A stretch of 64,000 nt of DNA from Carex sylvatica (GCA_964058845.1 CAXKVR010000138.1:186001-250000), one strand, 5' to 3'. Positions 36,401 through 47,955 are shown, counted from the first letter of the stretch. Notes: generated by a model not told the origin, from the letters alone. Program-made: numbers and translations.

Positions 36401-36452
36401 AGAGGACTTTAGGCAGCGCCTTGCCATCCCCAAGAAAGGCGCCACCAATTAA
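33417..36452 (+). CDS. UXS: UDP-glucuronic acid decarboxylase (UDP-xylose synthase)
   Basis: The enzyme converts UDP-glucuronate to UDP-xylose, precursor of xylan and xyloglucan, using NAD+. Twelve coding exons: 33417-33524, 33743-33829, 34337-34424, 34771-34862, 35066-35130, 35218-35306, 35405-35482, 35576-35669, 35780-35846, 35944-36007, 36130-36170, 36258-36452. All have GT-AG borders and phases that join, giving 355 residues. NAD+-binding GGAGFIG lies at 45-51, TSTSEVYGD at 151-159, and the SDR catalytic pair YDEGK gives Tyr182 and Lys186. [40 protein letters not shown] and [14 protein letters not shown] are family hallmarks. The short N-terminus (about 35 residues before the Rossmann fold) has no membrane anchor, so this is probably the cytosolic type (Arabidopsis UXS3/5/6) rather than the Golgi type. 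All key residues are intact. Confidence 0.97.
33845..34106. repeat. 133-bp tandem duplication in UXS intron 2
   Basis: Two copies start at TTACATCTCTTTGGC (33845) and TTACATCTCTTTCGC (33978). Both end ACATCTGAAAATGTACAATA. They are about 90% identical. They lie inside the intron between coding exons 2 and 3 and do not touch splice sites. Confidence 0.9.
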
Positions 36453-37214
36453 GCTCTTTCTTACCGGTTTCTCAAATGCTTCCCTTTTGGGCTCAGTCAC
36501 TACTAAAAGATGGGTTTACCGCATTATTATTATTAATTTGAGTCGCCACTGACTGGGCGGTTCTATTTAATAAAAAGAGGTGCTTTTTTACTGTGTGAGG
36601 TAGTTATGTGGAAGAATGTGTTAGGGGTTTTGTTTACTTGCATAGTCGGTGAACCTGGATGATGTTTTATCTGTTTTGTTGTGTACTCCTTTTGTTTTTC
36701 TCCACTTGGATTTTTCCCTTATCATTATAGCTGTATTTCTACATTTCTTAATTCGAGTTAAAGAATGTGATATTATATCTCAGTGACTTTCGACTGTGGT
36801 TGTTCCTGGAAAATGTGGCACTTGTATAGTCAGGTCAACAATCAACAATCCAAAGAGCTTGCACTTAATACGATTTCCTTTTCTGTATTTTCCCGATTAA
36901 GGATAGAACTCAATTTTTTTTTTTTAAGAAATCCAAAACTGGCTCTACCTTTCACCGGAAACTAATGTACTTGAGAAAGAGAGACATAGTGAAATAACAG
37001 AATTCATTATTCAGAAGCACATTTTAAAATCACCACTTGTGATGAAATAGCGGAGAAATCAAAATTAAATAACTATAAAAGATTATTTTCTTCAAGGACA
37101 ACTGCAGGTACCAGAAAAGATTATTCGCCAGCTGAGTTATACTAATAATAATCCATTAATTGGATTGCAGCCGTTACGAGATCATCAGTAAAATTGAAGC
37201 AAACAATTCAGATA
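36453..37214. other. UXS 3' region and spacer
   Basis: The 3' untranslated region occupies roughly the first 300 bases (TTTAATAAAAAG near 36567 could serve in 3' end formation). No further gene recognised. Confidence 0.4.
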
Positions 37215-37223
37215 GTATATCTC

Positions 37224-37573
37224 GGAAAATGCTAATATGTTACGCGTAGCATAGAAGGCTTCCGTGCAACGGCTCAATATTTGAGTTTTCAAAATCTTAA
37301 CGGTCAATTTGAACTGTTCAACATGATCTCCATATGAATATGTACTTGCAAAACAAATTTTACATTTTTTAGAACTTTTTTACTATTTTCTATCTATCTA
37401 AAAGAATAGTAAAAAAATTCTAAGAAATAAAAAATTTGGTTTGCAAATATATATTCTTGTGAAAATCATGTTGAATGATTTAAATTGACCGTTAAAATTT
37501 TGAAAACTCAAATATCAAATCGTGCAAATCGCTGCACGAAGGTGCTCTATGTCGTGCCACCGTAGCCAACTCC
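37224..37573. mobile_element. Palindromic MITE, family A, with 9-bp TSD
   Basis: A 350-bp inverted repeat flanked by GTATATCTC (37215-37223 and 37574-37582). Arms contain GGCTCAATATTTGAGTTTTC with complement, and a decayed family core (TTGCAAAACAAATTTTAC / AAAATTTGGTTTGCAA). Confidence 0.82.
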
Positions 37574-37582
37574 GTATATCTC

Positions 37583-38263
37583 ATCTCCGAATAGCAGATA
37601 TAAGAGCCTTGTGAGGGTAACAAGGGAAGCTTTATTTTTGTCAGCAAAGTGAAACACAGTTGCGCGTGACTTTAGCGTGTTCAAAATGGCGTATGGACCG
37701 TAATCACTGAAATCAGGCTGACAGTTGATCCTAAACTTGGACAAAGGTATATATGATTTAACAGATAAACACTAAAACAAGGCCTTAAAAGAGTTAAGGC
37801 CGTCTTTTGGATAGGTTTCTATGACTATACCTGTTCTAAAGGCCTTAAGACCGTCCTTGGCTATTGGGCTGTTATCTATTACTTCTCCGAGACAAATAAA
37901 TTATGCTATCGTCTGGTTCTGCAAGATATATAATCTTTTTAACAACTAATAAGAACGATATCGTTGGCTGATTATTTTAAAACGGGTATGCGCTGCGCTT
38001 GAGATTGTTAATGAACAAATAATTATTTGTTAATCAAAATAAAATTCATATCTTTAGTTTTTGTTTTTTGAAACAAGGGTCCAACAACGCTAATTGTAGA
38101 ATGCTAATGTTCATTATCATTTGTGATAGACGTGTAGTTCATATAAGTTGTTAACTTTCGCATAAATATATATACTACTATTTAGAATAAAACATATTTA
38201 TCTAAGATAATAATTATTATCGATTACAATTTCAGTATCTCGAGAATAAGAACGATATGCACG
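37583..38263. other. AT-rich spacer with a small inverted motif
   Basis: Around 37780-37860 the motif AAGGCCTTAA and variants occur three times with GGCCGTC. This may be a decayed small MITE. No gene. Confidence 0.35.
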
Positions 38264-38280
38264 TAGCTGCATAAATAAAT

Positions 38281-38849
38281 TTTTTGAGAAAGAAATAAGG
38301 GTCATGCCCTCATTTGTATATATATGGTAGTGTTTATACAAGTGGTATAACAACCACAGAAAAGAAATATGAAAGAAGGTTCACGCAGTGAACCTGTTTA
38401 AGGTAAATAAACATTTAATCAAAGAAAGCTAAAATAAGATGAAAAGACATGTGTAAGCAAACTATTATCTAGCAGATTATGATTTGGAGTCGATGTTAAT
38501 GTGTCTGGTGCGCCATCTTTGTAATTCTCCGCTGATTCTGAATTTGTTGTAGTAAGTTTTCAGTGTCGTTGCTCTTATCTGTGAAGACTTGAGAGCACCT
38601 CTCTCTCCATACTACAAATTGCGCAATAAGTAGCACTGATTTCTCGTCTCCGGTCAAAGATTGTGATGTCAGGGCTTTCCTTGCATCTCTGATAGGCATG
38701 GTAAGTCTCATTGTTGTTGTGACCTGATTATAAATTGCTATGCTAGTTCTGCATTTTTCAAATAGGTGAGATACTGTTTCTATTTCAGTTTTGCACATCA
38801 CACATCAGTTCACACATCGGTTTCTATTTCAGCTTCTACATTTTTCGAA
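38281..38849 (-). mobile_element. LINE 3'-end copy (L1 type) with probable TSD
   Basis: The minus-strand frame 38801-38496 starts MMCKTEIETVSHLFEKC and continues VLLIAQFVVWRERCSQVF, the zinc-knuckle and tail region at the C-terminus of plant L1 ORF2. The 3' untranslated part (GGGTCATGCCCTCATTT) resembles that of the LINE ending at 6540. The flanks TAGCTGCATAAATAAATT (from 38264) and TAGCTGCGTAAGTAATT (from 38850) are a likely target duplication with a few changes. Extreme 5' truncation. Confidence 0.75.
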
Positions 38850-38866
38850 TAGCTGCGTAAGTAATT

Positions 38867-39907
38867 AATGGTAAGGATAAATTAATTAGATAATTTTGAT
38901 GGAGTTCACTAAATTTTGTCTTTGTTACGAATTAATCACTTAAATTTGATTTGTTTCCTTGTAGTTATTGATTTTTTTTCATTTATCTCAACTAAGTCAC
39001 TATGTTATTTTTGCTCTTCAAAATATGAATAATTATATTTTGTCTTAGACGAAAAAAATAACAGAGTGATTTGATAAGAGCAAATAAAAAATTCAATTAA
39101 AAATGCAGATTATATCTAAACAATCCAGTCCGCCATAAGTCAAATTGCTCCTTGAACATCCGATCATAACTCATAACACTTAATTTGCGCTGCGGACAAA
39201 TGCAACTCCACAGAGACGGTTAACAAAGTGATAATGTTAGGGCTGAGAATATGCGATCAATTCAATAAGTAGTTTTTTTTTTTTCCTCATTCAACTGTTT
39301 TAAATTTTCAATAGTTTAGAGCAGTAATTCAGGGGCGTCAGCAGGTACGGTACGGGTCAGACATAAGCATATTCATACTCACACCTGTCATGATAACAAA
39401 AAAAAAAAAATTATCCTTACCTGTTTATTTGAATAAGATAGGCTGGAATTGACACGTCTAGTTTAATTGAAGGCCTAAATAATGCTCTCCAAATTCATGT
39501 CCGAGTCAGCTTGGAAATCGAAATAAAGCAAGGGAAATAAAAGCTACGTGTACGGTGCAAAGCATCGTTCTCATTTCTCCGTGAAAAGCAATCTGACGTG
39601 TTTAAGGATGATCACTCGGAGCTGCTCTCTGGAGTCTAGAGGAAAACATGAGAAAGAGATAATCCATGGCTAATAATGGCTGTTATGATTTTGGATTGAT
39701 TTGAATGTGACATGTGATATCTTCCTCCCTTTTAGGCCACAAGGTGGTTAGATAATTCTATCAGTATGTTTCCAACAACTTTTTATACATGTTTTTCACC
39801 TCTCTTTTTTCACCATGTGGATTTAACTTTGAAGAATAGACCGCAGAATCTTGTCTTAATTTGTGCATAGATGTACGAAAAATTAACACTAAGAAATACT
39901 TGAAAGT
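38867..39907. other. Spacer
   Basis: Nothing recognised except a possible hAT-type end (CAGGGGCGTCAGCAGGTAC) near 39330 with no partner found. Confidence 0.3.
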
Positions 39908-40725
39908 CTAATAGTTCATCAGGTCCGGTTTCATTGATTTTAAACCGAACCAAAACAGATTATATTAAACGGTTCTGTTTTTCGATTTAAATGGATCAGT
40001 TAAGTTTATTTTTTGAACTAATTTGGTTTATCTTTATTGGTTCAGTTTAAAAAAATATTAAAACTAATTGAACCATACTGAACGACTCCAACTTTTAGGC
40101 TGTGCTCTAGAAGACGGTCACACAAAGGAAGGGGACGGGAGGCAAAGGAAGGGGAACGCGCTCGTGTTACTCCGTCTACACCCTAAATCGAGAATACGAA
40201 TTTCGCAGCTTTGTACGCTTGATTTCCTCCTACCACAGTGCCGTCTCCCCTCCTCTCCTCTCCTCTCCGATCTCCTCATTTCTGGAACGAGACGGACAGC
40301 TCCGGTCTGAAAGCTTCTCCCCTCCCTTCTCTTTAATGAGAAATTTCTATCCCGATTGGAGCACACCCTTAATGAAATCACCGAATAGACAAAGGTGAAA
40401 TAAATAGGTTTGGACTTTATGTGAAGAAAAGAGAAAAGGACTTTGAACTGACTATGAAATAAACAAGTGAAAATAAGAAAAAATAACAATGCCTTGGACG
40501 CAGAATACTTGAACAATTAATCAAATTCGGATTTGACCACTTTTAAAAATATTTATTTCAATAATTAATCTCTTATATAGGTTCAATCAAATAAACTAAA
40601 ATTTACTGATTATTTCGGTTCGGTTGTTATTTGGTTAGTTTGATTCTATTTATTTAAACCGAATAAATCTTTGATTTGACTATTTTTATTTGATTCTAAC
40701 CGAACCGATTTAATGAACACCCCTA
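39908..40725. mobile_element. hAT-like non-autonomous element
   Basis: The right end TTCATTAAATCGGTTCGG (as complement) with ACACCCCTA is a typical hAT terminus. Both subterminal zones are full of AACCGAACC/GGTTCGGTT motifs in inverted orientation (39930-40080 and 40610-40715). The left end is decayed and no matching 8-bp duplication was found. A Tourist-like element is nested inside. Confidence 0.6.
40098..40368. mobile_element. Tourist-like element with GC/CT-rich interior, TTA TSD
   Basis: Ends GGCTGTGCTCTAG and TTGGAGCACACCC are inverted, flanked by TTA (40095-40097 and 40369-40371). The 271-bp interior is far richer in GC than its surroundings, with CTCCTCTCCTCTCC tracts reminiscent of a gene leader. 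Short frames are open on both strands but show no known domain. Confidence 0.6.
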
Positions 40726-43270
40726 TATGTAACGATGAAATTTGTGTACTAGAAGAATCATATTAATCGAAAAATTTCAATTTAAATCATCTCTATTGAA
40801 ATCTATTTCGTTGATTGACTCAAAAAAAAAAAAAATCTAATTCGTTGAAACTATTTGAAATTCTTAAGGATTTTAATCCAATAAAAAAGTATTCCGTCCC
40901 TCTCCTAGAATGGTTCTAAATTTAACTTTTTAGTTGATTTTTTTTTTAAAATATTTGACAGGGCTGTCAAATTAAATTTTTTTAGTTGTTACTTTCAAAA
41001 TTTTATTATTAAAAAAAAGACATGTGACATTAATTATAACAAAAAGTCGCCATTAGGTTGTATAAATATATACTTTCCTTTTCTATGTGAGGACGGTTGA
41101 ATATAATTTTTATATAAAATGTAATTTCTAACACTCTTCATTCAAATATATATACCTTATCTCAATTTTAATAATAATAAAAAACAAAGAATCTCTCTCA
41201 AAATTCTGCCTAAAGCTTCAGCTGGACTTTAATATATTTTGCTTCGTAAAAAAGTTTCTTCGTTATTAAGGAAGACATTGCAACTTTGACACGTTCCTAT
41301 ATATTGTCTCGTTCAAACATTTTTTAATTGAAGCATATCTAAGCTTGCTTAGTTATGTGCTTAATTTTATAATCCAATTAAGGTGCAACACATTGTACTA
41401 TTTAAACTCTGAAATGCAAGCATCCGCCGATAACAATGCTTTAAAAAATGATCATTTAGAGGTGCAAATCGAATGGATATTTTTGCAAACATAATTATTT
41501 GTAAATAAAAATTTATAGCTATTCAAATTTGTGTGGATACAAATAATTATTATACAAAACAATGACTGAACAAATACTATTAGTATTTCGTTTCTTAAAA
41601 AAAATAAAATACAGATACTCAAATTATCCAACTTTTATCTGTGTATCTCGAATATTAGTTTTTTTTTTCTATTTGTTTAAAGACTCTTATATACTTTATA
41701 TATTGGCTATCCATTACTAATATCAAATAGTATATGCAATTTTTTGTCATGCTTTTTAAAAATATATATTTTTGTATTTGTATATCTATTAGTGGTAAAC
41801 ATTAATAATTTGAATCCATTACCCAATTTTTGTTTAATTATATATTCATTACGTATTTGTGTCGTGCGGATAATAAATTAAATAATTAAATAATGACTTA
41901 ATATCGGTATCTACTTAAGAAAATACAAATATAAATATAAGTTAGCATGTTCACTTCGTATTTGATCTAAAGAAATACGAGTTGGAACTGATAAAACAAT
42001 ACTCCTACGGCTCAAAGAAAAGGAGCACAAAAGGCTCAAACATAGAGCAAGCACAATAGCTTGAAGTAGACGAGCACAATAGCTCGAAGTTCAACAAACA
42101 CTTCATAAGTTTCACTCTAATTTCACACTGATCAATTTAGGTGAAGTTGATTTGTGGTTGTTGCAAAAATATAGATGATTTAAATACAAGCAACAATGAA
42201 TTGATTAAATCTCATAAAGAATTTCAAAAGTAGAAGCTTAAAGGTTGTAATAATCTTAGTCAGTTTGAGGGAATGACCGAACCCTCTATTTATAATGAGA
42301 TTATTACAAAATCTCATAAATGAAAAAAAAAAAAAATATATATATATATATATGATTGATCTACACCCGTAGTAATAATTAATTAATCGTCACCATATCT
42401 GGAGCACATCTCAAGATCCGCAGAATCAAGGTTTGTCAGTTTTACTTGTGCTTAGTTTTTACTATTAATTTGCCTAATTAATTTGAATTTTTGGTTTTCT
42501 ACTTTGCAAGGGCTAATACTCAGACAGTCACAATCTCAAATCTACTTTACTATACTTTGGGACATAAATTAAAATTGATAGAATAAAAATAGTAAAGTAT
42601 GATTTTCGTAATCTTCATGATCTAGCATCCAATCAATATCCGACTATTTCATATAGCCCATGCAAATCAATATCCGATCATCATGTATCCAATCATTTTT
42701 TATAGCTCGAGTGGATCATGTATGATTATTTCGTATAACTTGTCATATTATGTATCTTTGATTTTCTTGGACCTTCAAACATAATAATTAAACATGCACA
42801 CATTTCAAATAAACAAACTGTAAAATTTAATGGTTATATATTTTGCAGTCAAACAACACAAAAAATTACTTACAATAATATTTTGAATTTTGAAAATTAA
42901 AATAATGATACAAGATATAAAAGAGACGAAACAAAAGATATTATGAGGAGGCTACAGCAACAAAAATTGCCACAACTTTAATTTTTTTGGGACCTGGAAG
43001 ACAGATGTTGATTATTATTAGATGAACGAATTGCATTTGTAAGGTCCTAGTGAATGGAAGCATGAACAGGCTGGATTGTCACTTCTCGATAGAAAACATT
43101 GGATTTGATTAGAATTTCGTTGGTAGTTTTTATTCGGGAGGTCATACACAAAACATGTTCAATTTTACAGTGTATCTAATGAAATTTGACAGGTCACATG
43201 TAAAATGCAGTGTTGTAAACATTGGTATGCGGGACAAAGTACCACGAATCACTATTTGCAGAGCTTTTAA
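40726..43270. other. Long AT-rich spacer
   Basis: No coding exons, RNA genes or bounded elements. Contains a short (TA)n tract near 42335-42352. Confidence 0.35.
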
Positions 43271-43274
43271 ATCT

Positions 43275-43459
43275 TCCAAGAATCTGAGATTGCGATCCAG
43301 GTCGAGGTCTGTATTTAAAATTACAGGACAAAATTTATTTGGGTCTGAGAACTCATACTTGAGGTTAGCTGGAAGAGTCTTGAACTCAGGAGTCGGCGGC
43401 TCTGTTTGAGCTTTGACGCAGTTCGCATCAGGTGCACTCGGTCCGCATGACGCCCTCAC
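43275..43459 (-). pseudogene. Ty3-type retrotransposon pol fragment
   Basis: The minus-strand frame contains FKTLPANLKYEFSDPNKFCP then VILNTDLDLDRN and LRFLEDLK. This resembles the linker just before the reverse transcriptase in plant Ty3 (Gypsy) polyproteins (family pattern LP..LKY.FL......PVII...L). Only about 60 codons remain, with no catalytic motif, no LTR and no reading beyond. Confidence 0.5.
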
Positions 43460-44259
43460 GTCAGCTTCATCTGACCCGCGTCCTCTAGTCTCCAGGCTCT
43501 TGGATTGTGGGATACGTCAAACGATTAATTGTAAATAATCAAGAATAATTAGTTATAATTGAAAATAATCTGTCAATTAGTCAAAAAAATTCATAACAAT
43601 TTAATCACTACTAATGACTAATCAACTTAGACGGATGTTTTTTTACAACACTAGTAAAACGAGATGTCATTGATGTGCATATTGCACAACACAATATATA
43701 TCTGATATGCCGTGTCGTAAAACATGCCGGACACGGGACACATTTTACCTAATATCAACACATTTAATCATGACAAATAATTTACCAAAACGCAACATGT
43801 CAGTAGACTTTAATCCTTCTTCTTTTTTTCCAAGAATGTTTTTTCTTCTATCTAGCCGGAAAATCTTATAAAATTTTAAGAAAATAAATAAAATATATAA
43901 ATGCAATAATTCAAGTAAAGCATTCAAATTTGATATTTCAAATTGTTGTTGACAAGCCTAAGTTTTCTACATTTTATAAGTTCTTCCTAATTTTTCTGAA
44001 ATATGATTATTTTCAATATAGATCGTCATATCAGTGGAATTAACAGAGCTAATTAATCACATTTCACACTAACAACCACTGATTTGTGACCTCACCTAGA
44101 GCTGGATGTGTTGTTTTGTAGTGTGTGATTAATCTTAATAGTTGTTTAAAAATACGACAATCTAAATTGAAACAATGTTTTATCTTCAATACAAAAGTAT
44201 ATTACACAAAAAAAAAAAAAACATGTGGCACGACATGTCTTACGCTTAGACACGGCATA
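43460..44259. other. Spacer
   Basis: Short inverted motifs (ATATGCCGTGTC near 43708 and GACACGGCATAT near 44249) suggest arms of an old hAT-like element spanning much of this stretch, but no ends were resolved. Confidence 0.35.
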
Positions 44260-44267
44260 TCAACACC

Positions 44268-44536
44268 AGGGACGGATTCAATATTAATGAATGGAGATTA
44301 TTTTTTTCAAACTTTTTATTTTTATACATAATTTTCTATATAGTTTAGAATAAAATATTATAAATACAATAAAATTAATTCTTATACACACTGAAAAAAA
44401 ATTATATAACACAATAAAATTAATTATTATTTAAAAGTTTAACTATGTGAAATTAATTCCTATGTATACACACTGAAAAAAAATCATATGATTGTTTTTC
44501 ATAATTTGAAAATCTAATATATAATTCCGTTTCTAA
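44268..44536. mobile_element. hAT-like MITE, 8-bp TSD (1 of 3 adjacent)
   Basis: A 269-bp element. Left end AGGGACGGATTCAATAT, right end ATAATTCCGTTTCTAA. The flanks TCAACACC (44260-44267) and TCAGCACC (44537-44544) differ by one base. Confidence 0.65.
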
Positions 44537-44614
44537 TCAGCACCTATCTTCAACTTCAAAATTAACATGTTTTAACATGTGATGTGTCACGAGTCACACG
44601 AACATGCAGCAACC

Positions 44615-45405
44615 AAGGGCTAGCAAAAAAAGCTTGTTGCTTGTGGTCTGTTTGGTATTTGCTTGTGACTCCATAGGTAACAATTCGTTTGTTAGTGAAT
44701 TGAGTTAAAATTAGCTTGCTCGTCATAGACTTGAGTCAGAATTAATGAATTTGAGTTTGATCTGGCTCGGCATGAGCCAGCTCAGTCATTAACGAGTTAT
44801 TTAATATACGTAGTTTAATAGTTTAATCATATACTTACACTTCAAATTGGGGATATTATGGTTTATGGATGTTATAGTCAGCGTTATGGTAATTGCACTC
44901 TGGACTGTGCTTAAGTTGATTGGTAATTTTGTAAGGAATATGTGTGAATTAATTATAAGCAACTAAGTTAATTTGTATGAATTTATTTGATTTGGTATGT
45001 ATGAATACATTATGTGAATATTTTTGTATGAATTTAGAATTTTTGATATTTTTGTATGTATGAATTTAGCTGTAAACTTAATTTATAATAGCTGATTTGC
45101 TTGATTGCAGTTCATTAAGAGTATTTCTCAATAACTAGTCATATAAATATTGTTTTGTTTTAGCCATAATTGATAAGATGTGTTATAAAAATTTAAGATA
45201 TAGCAGGAAATAAAACATACAAATTTATGAATCTGCCAAGCTGGTAACGAGCTAGCTCGGCTCACTCGGACAAGCCACGAGTCAGTTTTGAGTAACAATT
45301 TCAGCTCGGAACCTAAAATTCAAACTCGCTCACTCAGCTTGATCTATAAATAAGTTGATTATGAGTGAGACCTAACTCGTTCTTTAGTAGCTCTTGCCAC
45401 CCCTA
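44615..45405. mobile_element. hAT-like element with GAGCT-rich ends (2 of 3 adjacent)
   Basis: A 791-bp element with left end AAGGGCTAGCAA and right end GCTCTTGCCACCCCTA. Subterminal regions are dense in AGCTCG, GCTCGG and GAGCC motifs, typical of transposase-binding repeats. Flanks CAGCAACC and CACCAACA agree at 6 of 8 positions. Confidence 0.6.
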
Positions 45406-45453
45406 CACCAACAATCACTAGGTTGCGTCTTTAATTTTCTATAAGGTGTAGGC

Positions 45454-46337
45454 TAGTGTTTGGATTACGGGCAGGACATGGGCGGGTCGGGCATATCCGG
45501 GGACGGGTATGGGCACGGCGGGTATACAGGTACCACGGATCGAGCATTACGGGTTTTTTTTTTTCAAAAGCCCTGCCCTGCCCGTCTTATACCCGTTGTA
45601 CCCGTGGGGGGTAGGGCGGTCCGGTCCGGTTTTTTTTTTTCTATTTTTTTTTACAGTGTTGTACGAATATTATTACGTGTTTATAATTTGATTTTTAAAA
45701 TTTGAATAGTTCAATATCAAATAGTGTATATAAATAAATAAAATTTGTAATTTATATATATATATTATTTGTGCGAAAAATTTGTATATTTATTCGGCTA
45801 AATACAAATTTATTTATTTATTTCTTTACACGTGTTTATAATTTATTTATATCTCGAAATTTTTGGTTTACATTTTAAATTGATAATATATTTTCTAAAC
45901 GTTTATTTTAAATTGATAATATATTTTCTAAACGTTTATTTTAAATTGATAATATATTTTTTAAACGTTCATTTATTTTTAATAGGTCAAATAAAATATA
46001 AATCAAAAATATATTAAAACAATAGAGAGGAGAAATTTGAAAAAAATTGAAATTTTAAATATAAACGGGTACGGATACACGGGTATAGGATACACAGGTA
46101 CAAGGGCACGGACACGGGCACAGGTTCACGGGCACGGACTCACGGGTACGGGTAAACGGGTACTACGGTCCGGGTATGTCCGAGTATTTTACCAAAAATC
46201 GGGTCCTGCCCGTTTAATGTCCTTACACATGTACTCGTTTACCCGTATTATATCTGGACTCGGATACGAATACCCTAGACATAGGACACGAGTGAACTGG
46301 GCACGGACCGCCTTAGGCGGGTTTTGTTAATACTCTA
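45454..46337. mobile_element. Non-autonomous hAT element, exact 8-bp TSD (3 of 3 adjacent)
   Basis: An 884-bp element flanked by GTGTAGGC on both sides (45446-45453 and 46338-46345). Left end TAGTGTTTGGATTACGGGC, right end GGGTTTTGTTAATACTCTA. Long subterminal zones repeat ACGGGTA, GGGCACGG and CCCGTA many times. They resemble those of the hAT at 23563, which may be a relative of its mobilising family. No transposase. Confidence 0.85.
45868..45967. repeat. 33-bp tandem repeat, three copies
   Basis: Three units beginning GTTTATTTTAAATTGATAAT and ending TCTAAAC inside the hAT element at 45454. The unit is 11 codons, so it also gives an artificial repeated peptide. Confidence 0.9.
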
Positions 46338-46757
46338 GTGTAGGCTAATAATTCCGAACAATACTGTGATTAGGTGCCAAGTTTTAGAAACGGTAGCTAG
46401 CTGGCTTAGGGTTTACCCTGCTAACGGAATAACGCAGGCGTTTCTTCTTCTTTTTTAACTATAATTAAGAATGCGTTTATTTATTTTTTCAACAATATTT
46501 TCGGGTGAGTCGGTTAAAGGCCACCGTTACACACCGCAGTCGGTTAAAGATACAAATTAACAATCACGTTTTAGTGAAGCCGTTGGTTTCGAAATTATCT
46601 AATTGCAAATGATTTATACAAGTTGCATTGCATATGACCTTAGGTATTTTACTATTTTTTTTATAATTCGTTCAATATCAAGATAAGAACCGTCATAAAA
46701 AAATATTAGTTCGTACGCTACGCAGAATGTCCCATGACATCTAAGTTTTTTTTAGAG

Positions 46758-47478
46758 GGGGGATTTCTTGTATACCCTTAAAAACTATAAAATTTGGTAT
46801 TTTGTCCTCTAAAATTCATAATATCATATTCATTTTTCTAAACTTCAAAAACTCACAAATATACTCATTTTGTTGTCTTTTCTATTAAAACTCATTTTAA
46901 ATTTAAAAAGTACATATTTTGATCTTCAATAAAAAAATTAAAACTAATAACATGTTCCATAAAAATGTATGTCTTCTAATTAGTTCGTTTATGAGGACAA
47001 ATGCATAATTTCTCTAATTCAGACGCTTATACGAGTATATATCTAAATGTTACTGTGTAAACATACCAATTAGAAGACTAGAATATTTCTAAAACATTAT
47101 ACATATATTCTTTAAATTTTTTTTAATGAATAATAAATGAGTATTTCAAAATTTTAAATGAATTTTAATAGAAAAGATGTTAAAATGTAATAGGATTAGC
47201 AAAGTTAGTTAGCTGTAATAACTGTTTCTGTTATACTCTATAGCATCAGTCTGTTATGTTGTAAGATTAGTTAGCTACTGTGATTAAGCTGCTGCTAGGC
47301 GCCTTTATAAAGGCTTGATGTAAATCATTGAGAGACTAATGAAATCATAATTCCATTCTTCATATGATCTCTACTCTAATAAAATGAGTACATTTGTAAA
47401 TTTTTGAAACTTAGTAGAATAAATATGATATTAAGAATTTAGAGGAGGAATACTTAATTTCCAAGTTTTCTAGGAGTA
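46758..47478. mobile_element. Mutator-like long-IR element split by a solo LTR
   Basis: The left end starts GGGGGATTTCTTGTATACCC; inverted landmarks TCTTCTAATTAG / CCAATTAGAAGAC and AAAACTCATTTTAAATTT / AAATTTTAAATGAATTTT match the copies at 23050 and 55188. The right arm is interrupted at 47186-47379 and ends near GGAGTATTATGAAATAC. Confidence 0.7.
47186..47379. mobile_element. Probable solo LTR (Copia type)
   Basis: A 194-bp insertion beginning TGTAATAGGATTAG, with TAAAA on both sides (47181-47185 and 47380-47384). It holds a TATA-like CTTTATAAAGG near 47302 followed by ATCATTGAGAGACTAATGAA, the usual layout of short Copia LTRs. The 3' end (CTAA) does not show the canonical CA. No internal region remains, so recombination between two LTRs is the likely history. 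Confidence 0.65.
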
Positions 47479-47489
47479 TTATGAAATAC

Positions 47490-47862
47490 TTAATTTAACT
47501 CGCTAAAACTTGCATTTTAAATTGCCTCCAGAAAAGGACGCCACCTAAGATGCGGAACACTGTTGCTCTTAATCTCACCGCGGTCAGACGATGTTACAAC
47601 CTACAAGTTACAACAACTGCGCATAGATCTCTCCGTACATTTTGTTCCGAATTAAAATATATTTCATATCCTGGCGGCACTAGTCCAACGAAGTACGATA
47701 CCCGTTTGAACCTGTTACAAGCAATTGCCTCTCTGACTCCTCCCAATACTACGGTCAGACTGGGATTTACCAGCGCCAGTTCCTCTCCATTCGCCTAATC
47801 ATGCGTTGTAAATTCAACGGTTGAGATTTGAAAGGAGAAACGACCAGCTCTTAATTGTAATT
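47490..47862. other. Spacer upstream of the ACR gene
   Basis: The frame 47550-47798 starts with ATG and has more balanced composition than its neighbours but no recognised domain. It could be part of an unannotated transcript. Confidence 0.3.
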
Positions 47863-47955
47863 ACGTGGCATCATCTTGAAGGAAGATCGATACGTCCAAC
47901 GATTATGTATTTGCTAACGTGGTGGACAACGGTAAGCCCATCAACATGACGTGGC
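47863..47955. promoter_or_regulatory. Cluster of three ACGTGG (ABRE/G-box-like) cores
   Basis: ACGTGGC at 47863 and 47949 and ACGTGG at 47917 lie within 93 bases, about 300-390 bases before the chosen ACR start codon. ACGTGGC is the core bound by bZIP factors of the ABA-response type. A site-II-like GGGGCCCAC follows at about 47967. Function is inferred. Confidence 0.5.

Noticed and set aside
36231..36500. Minus-strand frame over the last UXS exon
   Set aside because: Shadow of the coding exon.
43142..43274. Extension of the Ty3 fragment towards 43142
   Set aside because: The frame remains open but no longer resembles the family, so the call was limited to 43275-43459.
47550..47798. 82-codon ATG frame upstream of the ACR gene
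   Set aside because: No recognised domain, no neighbouring exon that would join it. Left as unassigned.
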